Shown here: piece by piece, positions 5,183 to 12,330 of the stretch
Position numbering within the stretch: the first letter of the stretch is position 1
Layout of the letters: every line of letters starts with the position of its first letter
Made by a program: the position numbers and the translations under genes
NCBI GenBank assembly: GCA_903928615.1
Contig: CAIYRJ010000395.1
Span: forward strand, 1-15,677
DNA length: 15,677 nucleotides
From: an uncultured Actinomycetes bacterium
GTDB taxonomy: Bacteria; Actinomycetota; Thermoleophilia; Miltoncostaeales; Miltoncostaeaceae
Direction: 5' to 3'
The notes under the pieces: model-generated
Databases searched by the model: none
Told to the model about the DNA's origin: nothing
What the model saw: only the letters and a program-made list of their open reading frames with translations

Positions 5183-6622
5183 ATGAGCACGATCCGGCGC
5201 ACGAAGATCGTGGCGACCCTCGGGCCCGCCACCGACGACCAGGCCACGCTGGTCGCGATGATGCGCGCCGGCGTGGACGGCGTGCGCATCAACTGCTCGC
5301 ACGGCACCCGCAACGACTTCATCCGCCGGGCCTGGCAGGCCAAGGACGCCGCGGCCACGGCCGGGCGCCACGTGGCCATCATGTTCGACCTGCAGGGGCC
5401 GAAGATCCGCCTGCACGAAGCCACGCGCCGCGCCGACCTCGACGAGGGCGACCAGGTGCGCATCGTGGGCGACCCCAAGGCCCGCGGGGCCACCGGCGCG
5501 CTGGTGGTCGACTGGCCGGGAGTGGTGGAGGCCGCGGAGCCGGGCACATCGGAGCTCGTGATCGGCGACGGCGCCCCGCGCATCGCGATCGCCGAGCGCA
5601 CCAAGGGCGCCCTCGTGGGCACCTGCGTGATCCCGGGCACCGCGCTGCCGCGCAAGGGCGCCTTCCTCACCCACGCGCAGGTGGGTCGCATGGCCCTCAC
5701 CGAGAAGGACCGGGCCGATGTGCGCACCGCACTCGACGCCGGCGCCGACTTCATCGCGCTGTCATTCGTGAACGGCGCCGACGACATCCGCGAGCTGCGC
5801 GGGGAGATCCTCGGCTCGTCGGCGCGCATCATCGCCAAGATCGAGACCCTGGCGGCCATCGATCACCTCGAGGAGATCGTCGACGCCGCCGATGCCCTCA
5901 TGGTGGCCCGCGGCGACCTCGGCGTGGAGGCCGGGGTGTCGCGCGTTCCGCTGCTGCAGAAGCGCATCATCCAGGCGGCCAATGAGCGCGGGAAGATGGT
6001 GATCACCGCCACGCAGATGCTGGAGTCGATGATCGACGCCCCGGAGCCCACGCGCGCCGAGGCATCGGACGTGGCCAACGCGGTGATCGACGGCACCTCC
6101 TGCGTGATGCTCTCGGGCGAGACGGCCGTGGGCCGGTATCCGATCGAGACCATCGAGCAGATGGCGGCCATCGCGCTCGACGCCCAGGACGGCGTGACGC
6201 CGCTGGTGGTGGAAGGGGGCGCCATCGGCCGCGATGAGGGGCGCACCACCGCCGAGTCGGTGATGCGCGCCGCGGTGCTGCTCGCGCGCGAGATCAAGGC
6301 CGCCGCCCTGGTCATTCCCACCGAGACCGGTGGGTCTGCCCGTGCTGCCGCGCGCTTCCGCCCGCGCCGGCCGATCATGGCCCTCTGCACCGACGGCGAG
6401 GTCGCGCGCCAGCTCGCCCTCGAGTGGGGAGTGATCCCCGAGCCCCTGCACCAGCGTCCCGAGGAGCCCATCGAGGCCCTCGTGGAGCGCTGCCTGCTGC
6501 GCGCCCAGCGCCGCCTCGACCTGCCCGAGGGATCCCGCGTGGTGCTCACGAGCGGCCCGCAGGTGGCTACCCCCGGTGCCACGAGCCTCATCGCCGTGCA
6601 CCGCCTCGACGCAGCGCAATGA
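5183..6622 (+). CDS. pyk: pyruvate kinase, 479 aa
   Basis: It converts phosphoenolpyruvate and ADP to pyruvate and ATP in the last step of glycolysis. Full length with all family blocks: KIVATLGPA (8-16), VRINCSHG (34-41), DLQGPKIR (69-76), FIALSFV (190-196), AKIE with catalytic Lys219 and metal ligand Glu221, MVARGDLGVE with Asp245 (240-249), and the GKMVITATQMLESMI signature (270-284) followed by PTRAEASDVANAVIDGT. The C-terminal regulatory domain covers about 355-479. The LQGPK variant with Lys74, at the place of rabbit muscle Glu117, is the signature of potassium-independent pyruvate kinases, so that property is predicted. The usual Phe in RxNFSHG is Cys38. It is probably transcribed from its own promoter with almost no leader. 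Confidence 0.97.
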   Translation: MSTIRRTKIVATLGPATDDQATLVAMMRAGVDGVRINCSHGTRNDFIRRAWQAKDAAATAGRHVAIMFDLQGPKIRLHEATRRADLDEGDQVRIVGDPKARGATGALVVDWPGVVEAAEPGTSELVIGDGAPRIAIAERTKGALVGTCVIPGTALPRKGAFLTHAQVGRMALTEKDRADVRTALDAGADFIALSFVNGADDIRELRGEILGSSARIIAKIETLAAIDHLEEIVDAADALMVARGDLGVEAGVSRVPLLQKRIIQAANERGKMVITATQMLESMIDAPEPTRAEASDVANAVIDGTSCVMLSGETAVGRYPIETIEQMAAIALDAQDGVTPLVVEGGAIGRDEGRTTAESVMRAAVLLAREIKAAALVIPTETGGSARAAARFRPRRPIMALCTDGEVARQLALEWGVIPEPLHQRPEEPIEALVERCLLRAQRRLDLPEGSRVVLTSGPQVATPGATSLIAVHRLDAAQ

Positions 6623-6626
6623 CGCG

Positions 6627-6689
6627 CACCCCGGTGTCAGGCACTTACCCGTCGGGCCGCCCGACGGTTAAGTGCCTGACACCGGGGTG
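6627..6689. repeat. 63-base near-perfect palindrome between convergent pyk and sugE (REP-like element or two-way terminator)
   Basis: Positions 6627-6647 pair with 6669-6689 over 21 uninterrupted base pairs. After one C/T mismatch (6648/6668), 6649-6656 pair with 6660-6667, leaving a three-base loop. The arm core GGTGTCAGGCACTTA and its complement TAAGTGCCTGACACC resemble palindromic repeats I recall from many unrelated bacterial genomes, some next to IS200-like REP transposases. The element starts five bases after the pyk stop and ends eleven bases before the sugE stop codon. It could therefore end both transcripts. No transposase gene is in the window. Confidence 0.85.
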
Positions 6690-6699
6690 GTCGGCTCGC

Positions 6700-7020
6700 T
6701 CAGTGCGAACCGGTGAGGTTCAGCACGATGACGCCGCCGACGATCATCGCGATGCCGAAGATGCGCGCGAACGTGGCGGGGTCATTGAAGACGTAGATGC
6801 CCAGGGCCGCGGTGCCGGCGGCGCCGATGCCGGTCCACACGGCGTAGGCCGTGCCGATGGGGAGATAGCGCAGCGCCCACGAGAGCATTCCGAAGCTCAG
6901 GATCGCGCACACCGCGAAGCCGATGGTGGGCCAGATGCGGGTGAAGGAGTTCGAGAGCTTGAGGAGGGTCGCGAAGGCGACCTCGAAGAAGCCCGCGACG
7001 ATGACGAGGAGCCACGGCAT
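6700..7020 (-). CDS. sugE: small multidrug resistance exporter, SugE/Gdx (guanidinium exporter) type, 106 aa
   Basis: This is a four-helix SMR transporter of normal length. Helices lie at about 2-20, 29-48, 57-75 and 84-103. The essential membrane Glu13 is present (AGFFEVAFATLLK), and the third helix reads GTAYAVWTGIGAAGTAALGI (56-75), the pattern of SMR proteins. LKLSNSFTR and WTGIGA fit the SugE/Gdx branch more than EmrE. Gdx proteins exchange guanidinium for protons as antiparallel dimers. There is one gene only, so it should be a homodimer. The ATG at 7020 gives the standard N-terminus. It is divergent from the aminotransferase, with 63 bases between start codons, and convergent with pyk across a long palindrome. 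A TACATC hexamer eight bases upstream is a poor -10. No guanidine riboswitch fits in the short upstream gap. Confidence 0.92.
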   Translation of the reverse strand: MPWLLVIVAGFFEVAFATLLKLSNSFTRIWPTIGFAVCAILSFGMLSWALRYLPIGTAYAVWTGIGAAGTAALGIYVFNDPATFARIFGIAMIVGGVIVLNLTGSH

Positions 7021-7069
7021 ATGGGCGTGATGTACCAGCACTCGGGGTGAAGCGCCCGGGGAACGGGAG

Positions 7070-7075
7070 TACCTT
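7070..7075 (+). promoter_or_regulatory. -10 hexamer TACCTT upstream of the aminotransferase gene
   Basis: TACCTT lies eight bases before the ATG at 7084, so transcription should start on or next to the start codon. No Shine-Dalgarno site is present. Confidence 0.4.
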
Positions 7076-7083
7076 CCCGCCCA

Positions 7084-8496
7084 ATGGCCTTCGACATCAA
7101 GCGCCTCGTGGCCGATCGCTTCGGCGAGAACTACGAGCTCCACGAGCAGTACGTCAACCCCACGCTCGTCGACGTCTTCCGCACGATCGGATTCGATCGC
7201 GTGTACGCCCGGGGCGAGGGCGCCTACCTCTGGGATGACACCGGCGCGCAGTACCTCGACATGCTCGGGGGCTTCGGGGTGGCCGCGATCGGCCGCAACA
7301 ACCCCGTGGTCGCCGGCGCGATCCGCGACGTGCTCGACATGGACCTCCCCAACATGGTGCAGATGGACTGCGCCCTGCTGTCGGGCCTGCTCGCCGAGGC
7401 GCTGGTGCAGCGCACGCCCGATCACCTCGACGCGGTCTACTTCTGCAACTCGGGCACCGAGGCCGTGGAGGCCTCGCTGAAGTTCGCCCGGGCCTACACC
7501 GGCCGCGACCGCTTCGTGCACTTCCGCGGCGGCTGGCACGGGCTCACCCTGGGGTCGCTCTCGGTGATGGGGGGCGATGAGTTCCGCGAGGGCTTCGGCC
7601 ACCTGCTGCCGGGCGACGAGGTGTCCGTTGGCGACCTCGAGCACCTCGAGCGCGTGCTCGCCCGCGAGGACAACGCGGCAGTGATCCTCGAGTGCGTGCC
7701 CGGGCACAGCGTCCGCCTGCCCCCCGACGGATTCCTCGGCGACGTCCAGCGCCTGTGCCGCGAGTACGGCACGCTGCTCATCTGCGACGAGGTGGCCACC
7801 GGCTACGGCCGCACCGGCACCATGTTCGCCTTCGAGCACTTCGGCATCGAGCCGGACATCATCGCCACCAGCAAGGCGCTCTCCGGCGGCTATGTGCCGG
7901 TGGCCGCGATGATCTGCCGCCGCGAGGTCTACTCGGGCGTGTTCAGCCGCATGGATCGCTGCTGGGTGCACTCATCGAGCTTCGGCCGCAACAACCTGGC
8001 CATGGCGGCAGGCCTCGCCACCCTGAGCGTGATCGACGACGCCAACCTGCTCACGCGCAGCGCCGAGCAGGGCCGCAAGCTGCTCGACGGCATCAACGGG
8101 CTGCGCAGCCGGCACGAGGTGCTGAAGGAGGCGCGCGGCATCGGCTGCCTGGTGGCCATCGAGCTGCAGCAGCCATCCGGCGGCACGAAGAAGGTGGCCT
8201 GGGATGCCGTGCACGCGATGCACGCGAGCCTGTTCCCGCAGCTGGTGGTGATGCCCATGCTCTCGCGGCACAACATCATCACGCAGGTCACCGGCAGCCA
8301 TGACCCGATCATCCGCCTCATGCCGCCGTTCGTCATCAGCGACGACGACATCCGCTGGTTCGTCGACGCCCTCGACGACGTGCTCTCGCGCAGCCATCGC
8401 CTGCCGGGTCCGATGATCGAGATGGGCCGCAACGCCGTGAGGGCGAAGCTGCGGGGCAGGAGCCGGGGCCGCGCCGAGGAGGCCGTGGCGCCCTAG
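7084..8496 (+). CDS. class III pyridoxal-phosphate aminotransferase, 470 aa
   Basis: It belongs to the acetylornithine/ornithine aminotransferase family (fold type I). Visible landmarks are the cofactor phosphate-binding CNSGTEAVEASLKFARAYTGR (121-141), the GGWHG segment (149-153), the pyridine-contacting Asp235 in LLICDEVATGYGRTG (231-245) and the Schiff-base Lys264 in IIATSKALSGGYVP (259-272). The family moves amino groups between an omega-amino or similar substrate and 2-oxoglutarate or pyruvate. The substrate cannot be read from the sequence. The protein is slightly longer than usual, with a basic Arg-rich tail (RAKLRGRSRGR) after residue 450. The start is well placed, with TACCTT eight bases upstream. 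A methyltransferase starts twelve bases after the stop, suggesting a two-gene operon that makes or breaks down an amine or amino acid. Confidence 0.92.
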   Translation: MAFDIKRLVADRFGENYELHEQYVNPTLVDVFRTIGFDRVYARGEGAYLWDDTGAQYLDMLGGFGVAAIGRNNPVVAGAIRDVLDMDLPNMVQMDCALLSGLLAEALVQRTPDHLDAVYFCNSGTEAVEASLKFARAYTGRDRFVHFRGGWHGLTLGSLSVMGGDEFREGFGHLLPGDEVSVGDLEHLERVLAREDNAAVILECVPGHSVRLPPDGFLGDVQRLCREYGTLLICDEVATGYGRTGTMFAFEHFGIEPDIIATSKALSGGYVPVAAMICRREVYSGVFSRMDRCWVHSSSFGRNNLAMAAGLATLSVIDDANLLTRSAEQGRKLLDGINGLRSRHEVLKEARGIGCLVAIELQQPSGGTKKVAWDAVHAMHASLFPQLVVMPMLSRHNIITQVTGSHDPIIRLMPPFVISDDDIRWFVDALDDVLSRSHRLPGPMIEMGRNAVRAKLRGRSRGRAEEAVAP

Positions 8497-8502
8497 GGCG
8501 CC
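8487..8502. repeat. 16-base perfect palindrome across the aminotransferase stop codon
   Basis: GGCGCCCTAGGGCGCC equals its own reverse complement. The TAG stop (8494-8496) is in its centre, and it ends seven bases before the GTG of the next gene. In RNA it can form a six-pair stem with loop CTAG that might affect translation of the methyltransferase gene. It may also be chance. Confidence 0.4.
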
Positions 8503-8508
8503 CGCGTC

Positions 8509-9306
8509 GTGGGCAACGACCCCGCGGAGTCGTTCGACCGCAGCGCGCGGGCGTACGAGCAGCTCGTGGCGCTCAACCGCGCGGGATCGGAGCGCCTCGT
8601 GCGGTCACTCCCCGACGAGCCGTTCGCGCGGGTGCTCGACGTTGGCTGCGGCACGGGATTCGCCACCATGCGCGTGGTCGAGCGCGGTGGCGTGCGCGAG
8701 GTGGTGGGCGTCGACCCATCCCCGCCGATGCTCGAGGTGTTCGCCGAGCACCTCGCCGCGCACCCCGAGGTGACCGCTGACCTGCGCGCCGCCACCGCCG
8801 AGCAGACCGGCGTGCCCGACGGCTGGGCCGACCTCGTGCTCTGCACGATGGCGCTTCACTGGATGCCCGACCGCCCCGCGGCCATCGGCGAGATGGCCCG
8901 GGCGCTGCGGCCCGGCGGCGTGCTGGCCATCCTCGCTCCGGGCGAGCGCCACGACCGACCGACCGTGGACATCATCGAGGCCACCGGCGACCCGCTGGTG
9001 ATGCGCCTCGCCCAATCGATCGTGTCGAACGAGATTCCTGTGCCGTGGCTCACCGACGTGCTGCGCGACGTCGGGCTCGAGCCCATGGACGTGTGGTCCG
9101 AGACCCGCCACCGCGTGGTGAGCCCCGATGCCGTGGCCGATCGCATGGATGCCGTGGCCACCCACCTGTGGGCGGACCTGCCCGAGGATGAGCAGGCCAA
9201 CGTGCTGCGCCGCGTGCGCGAGCTGTTCCGCGCCGCAGCCGGCCCGGACGGCCTCTATCGCTACCAGTTCGTCAAGACCTTCGCGGTGGCGCGCAACCCC
9301 GGGTAG
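8509..9306 (+). CDS. class I SAM-dependent methyltransferase, 265 aa
   Basis: It has the Rossmann-type Methyltransf_11 fold. Motif I is VLDVGCGTGF (42-51), which binds S-adenosylmethionine. The acidic end of strand 2 is VVGVDPSPPML (65-75). Motif IV-like LVLCTMALHWMPD (109-121) and the post-motif ALRPGGVLAI (132-141) follow. The N-terminal FDRSARAYEQL helix is typical of the UbiE/BioC-like group, but the acceptor substrate is unknown. The GTG start at 8509 lies twelve bases after the aminotransferase stop, and no ATG start is better placed. The pair is probably one operon, so the acceptor may be related to the aminotransferase product. No -10 element is seen between the two genes. Confidence 0.9.
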   Translation: MGNDPAESFDRSARAYEQLVALNRAGSERLVRSLPDEPFARVLDVGCGTGFATMRVVERGGVREVVGVDPSPPMLEVFAEHLAAHPEVTADLRAATAEQTGVPDGWADLVLCTMALHWMPDRPAAIGEMARALRPGGVLAILAPGERHDRPTVDIIEATGDPLVMRLAQSIVSNEIPVPWLTDVLRDVGLEPMDVWSETRHRVVSPDAVADRMDAVATHLWADLPEDEQANVLRRVRELFRAAAGPDGLYRYQFVKTFAVARNPG

Positions 9307-9329
9307 GCCTGGCCGACTTCTCCCGGGTG

Positions 9330-9335
9330 TAGAGT
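9330..9335 (+). promoter_or_regulatory. -10 hexamer TAGAGT upstream of the eight-cysteine secreted protein
   Basis: TAGAGT lies 29 bases before the ATG at 9365. A start near 9342 gives a leader of about 23 bases that contains AGGAG (9354-9358). This gene therefore has a normal led mRNA, unlike several neighbours. Confidence 0.4.
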
Positions 9336-9364
9336 CGCCGCGACCCCGCAGTCAGGAGACCTCC

Positions 9365-10636
9365 ATGCGCACGACACCCCGACGATGCCTTGCGATCGCC
9401 GCCACGGCCGCCGCCTGCGTGGCGGCCCCCGGCGTCGCGACTGCCAGCAGTGATCCCGTGTGCAACAAGGACGGCCAGGTGCGCCCCGACTTCGTGAGCG
9501 TGAGCGAGGCCGTCTGGAAGCCCGCCGGAGAGGCTGACTGGCGCCCCTTCCCGACCGCCGTGCACGTGTGCGACTACGACGGCAGCAGCGGCCCCATGAC
9601 TGCGGTGGAGATCCAGTTCGTCACGCCGACGGGTGGCGGCGCCCTGGGCGATCACATGCCTGCGGGCAGCCGGTTCCGGTTGTCGCTGCGCACCACCGAC
9701 TCGCGCGATCCGGTGCAGCGCGTATCGGGAATCTTCGGCAATCCCGACGTGACCTTCCGTGGTCGTGACCTGGTGGTGGAGGGTGATGTGGCTTCCCAGC
9801 GCCTTCCGGATGCCTGGAATGGCGAAGAGCCGGTCTGCACATTGCCCTCCCGTGCAGACGTGTCGCTCACCCTCCAGAGCAACTACGAGTTCGCGCCCGG
9901 CACAGTCGCCTACAAGCAGCAGGGCCTGGTGATGGGCACGAACGCCGCTCGCGTGGGCCTGCTGACCGTCAGCAGCGCGGGCATCTTCTTCACCATCGCC
10001 GGGTGTGGTGATGGAGATCCATCCACGAAGGAGGGGTTCGCCGACGGGTTCATCCCCGGCGATCTCCTCGTCGACCTCGGCCTTCCCGCGGGGACGCTGG
10101 AATCCGCGCCGCCCGAGGCGATCGACGGCTTCCTGCAGCTGCTCAAGGACAAGACGGTGGATGGCAGCGCGGTGTTCGCGCGCGCCACCCGGGGTGGCGT
10201 GCTCGGGGTGACCTTCCGGTTCCGCACCAGCTACTCGAAGCACGATGTCGATGTGCGCCTCGACGACCAGAACCTCAAGGCCATAAAGAAGTGCAACTTC
10301 GCCGGCGCGCCGGTGAGCTACTCCTTCGCGGGCGATCGCACGGTGGTCACCTGCTCGGCGCCGTTGCGCCTCGTGACCAAGGGCAAGTGGAAGCTCATCG
10401 GCAAGAAGAAGTCGAGGCTGCGCATCGCGAGCCTGGCGTTCACCACCACGCCCGGTGCCGTCTACAGGGTCAAGGCCACGCGGGGCCGCGTGGAGCGTGC
10501 CGGAACCTGCAAGGCCAAGGGCCCGCAGGGACCGTGCACGGTGCGCCTCGTGGGCCGCGGCAAGTGGACCGTCTCGGTGACCTCCATCAAGGAGGGCATC
10601 GAGGGGGACGTCGTCACGCGCAGGTACCGCACCTAG
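9365..10636 (+). CDS. large secreted protein of unknown function, eight cysteines in the mature part, 423 aa
   Basis: A signal peptide (MRTTPRR, then CLAIAATAAACVAAPGVATA, cleavage about residue 28) directs export. The mature protein has eight cysteines (Cys33, 69, 158, 214, 310, 330, 382, 391), so four disulfides are possible. It reads as mostly beta strand, for example AVEIQFVTPTGG and ADVSLTLQSNYEF. The last 90 residues are rich in Lys and Arg (KGKWKLIGKKKSRLR, GRGKWTVSVTSI) and may bind a negatively charged surface such as the wall polymer. There is no lipobox, sorting signal or C-terminal helix. I recognise no family. The ATG at 9365 is supported by AGGAG six bases upstream and by the signal peptide starting there. 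An upstream frame extension to 9128 is antedated by the methyltransferase gene and is rejected. Confidence 0.82.
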   Translation: MRTTPRRCLAIAATAAACVAAPGVATASSDPVCNKDGQVRPDFVSVSEAVWKPAGEADWRPFPTAVHVCDYDGSSGPMTAVEIQFVTPTGGGALGDHMPAGSRFRLSLRTTDSRDPVQRVSGIFGNPDVTFRGRDLVVEGDVASQRLPDAWNGEEPVCTLPSRADVSLTLQSNYEFAPGTVAYKQQGLVMGTNAARVGLLTVSSAGIFFTIAGCGDGDPSTKEGFADGFIPGDLLVDLGLPAGTLESAPPEAIDGFLQLLKDKTVDGSAVFARATRGGVLGVTFRFRTSYSKHDVDVRLDDQNLKAIKKCNFAGAPVSYSFAGDRTVVTCSAPLRLVTKGKWKLIGKKKSRLRIASLAFTTTPGAVYRVKATRGRVERAGTCKAKGPQGPCTVRLVGRGKWTVSVTSIKEGIEGDVVTRRYRT

Positions 10637-10656
10637 GGCGGGGGAGCGCGGGGGCC

Positions 10657-11802
<1,146 letters not shown>

Positions 11803-11809
11803 GGTTCCA

Positions 11810-11815
11810 ATCGTA
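11810..11815 (-). promoter_or_regulatory. -10 hexamer TACGAT upstream of the acyl-CoA dehydrogenase
   Basis: On the minus strand TACGAT is followed by seven bases and the ATG at 11802. No Shine-Dalgarno site is present. The divergent small gene at 11860 shares this 57-base gap. Confidence 0.45.
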
Positions 11816-11859
11816 CGCACGTCGGGCCGTCGTCCTCGCCGCATGGCACATTTCCGCCC

Positions 11860-12237
11860 ATGGGAAAGTTCAAGGAGTTCATTCCGATCGTCGCGTCGTT
11901 CGTGCTGATCGCCCTCTTCGCCCTGATCCCCCTTGGGGTCGGCCTCGGGGATGACGGCCTGAGCGGCGTGCGGTCGGCCACCGCGGCGCTTGCCACGACC
12001 AACATCGAGGGCCAGTCGCTGCAGGCGACTGCCCAGCAGGATCAGGTTGCCCTGACGGAGGCCATCGTGGCCGCCGAGAAGAGCGGCGTGGCACCGAAGG
12101 AGATCGCCAAGGCGGTCTTCCAGATCGGCGCCGGCACCCTGGTGCAGGCCGAGGGCGACGCCCTGAAGGGCGTGCAGACCATCATCGCCCAGGCCAAGGC
12201 CCAGGCGCAGCAGCCGCCGGCAGTGCCCACGCCCTAG
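11860..12237 (+). CDS. small single-helix membrane protein, unknown function, 125 aa
   Basis: An N-terminal membrane helix (FIPIVASFVLIALFALIPLGVGL, about residues 7-29) follows the basic start MGKFK. It could be an anchor or an uncleaved signal. The rest (30-125) is Ala/Gln-rich, free of cysteine and probably helical (VRSATAALATT, LTEAIVAAEKSGV, EIAKAVFQIGAG), ending in a Pro-rich tail. I recognise no family. Start ATG 11860 puts the helix at the N-terminus. It has no Shine-Dalgarno site, and a weak CACATT hexamer lies seven bases upstream, similar in spacing to the leaderless genes. It is divergent from the acyl-CoA dehydrogenase and ends at a strong terminator. Reading quality (clean third-position GC bias, sensible protein) supports a real gene. 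Confidence 0.72.
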   Translation: MGKFKEFIPIVASFVLIALFALIPLGVGLGDDGLSGVRSATAALATTNIEGQSLQATAQQDQVALTEAIVAAEKSGVAPKEIAKAVFQIGAGTLVQAEGDALKGVQTIIAQAKAQAQQPPAVPTP

Positions 12238-12258
12238 CGGCGGCGGTGTGATGAACGA

Positions 12259-12286
12259 CGAAGGGGGCCCGTGCGGGCCCCCTTCG
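12259..12286. terminator. two-way terminator, 13-bp perfect palindrome
   Basis: CGAAGGGGGCCCG pairs with CGGGCCCCCTTCG around TG. It lies between the convergent small membrane protein gene (stop 12237) and the 449-aa gene (minus strand, stop 12331-12333). A and T pairs next to the GC stem give each strand a short TT after the stem, as in two-way rho-independent terminators. Confidence 0.8.
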
Positions 12287-12330
12287 CGCGTTCGCCTGCG
12301 TGCGTCCGGCGGCCCCATGGCCGCGCGGCG

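Noticed and set aside
7021..7083. Guanidine riboswitch upstream of the SugE/Gdx exporter
   Set aside because: Such exporters are often under guanidine riboswitches, but the 63-base gap is too short, is shared with a divergent gene, and shows none of the class I-III conserved segments.
9351..9362. GTCAGGAGACCT, resembling the B12 box of cobalamin riboswitches
   Set aside because: It is simply the Shine-Dalgarno site (AGGAG) of the gene at 9365. The gap after the methyltransferase is only 58 bases and holds none of the other conserved cobalamin elements.
10637..10656. Terminator between the convergent eight-cysteine gene and the acyl-CoA dehydrogenase
   Set aside because: The 20-base gap is G-rich but I see no inverted repeat in it.
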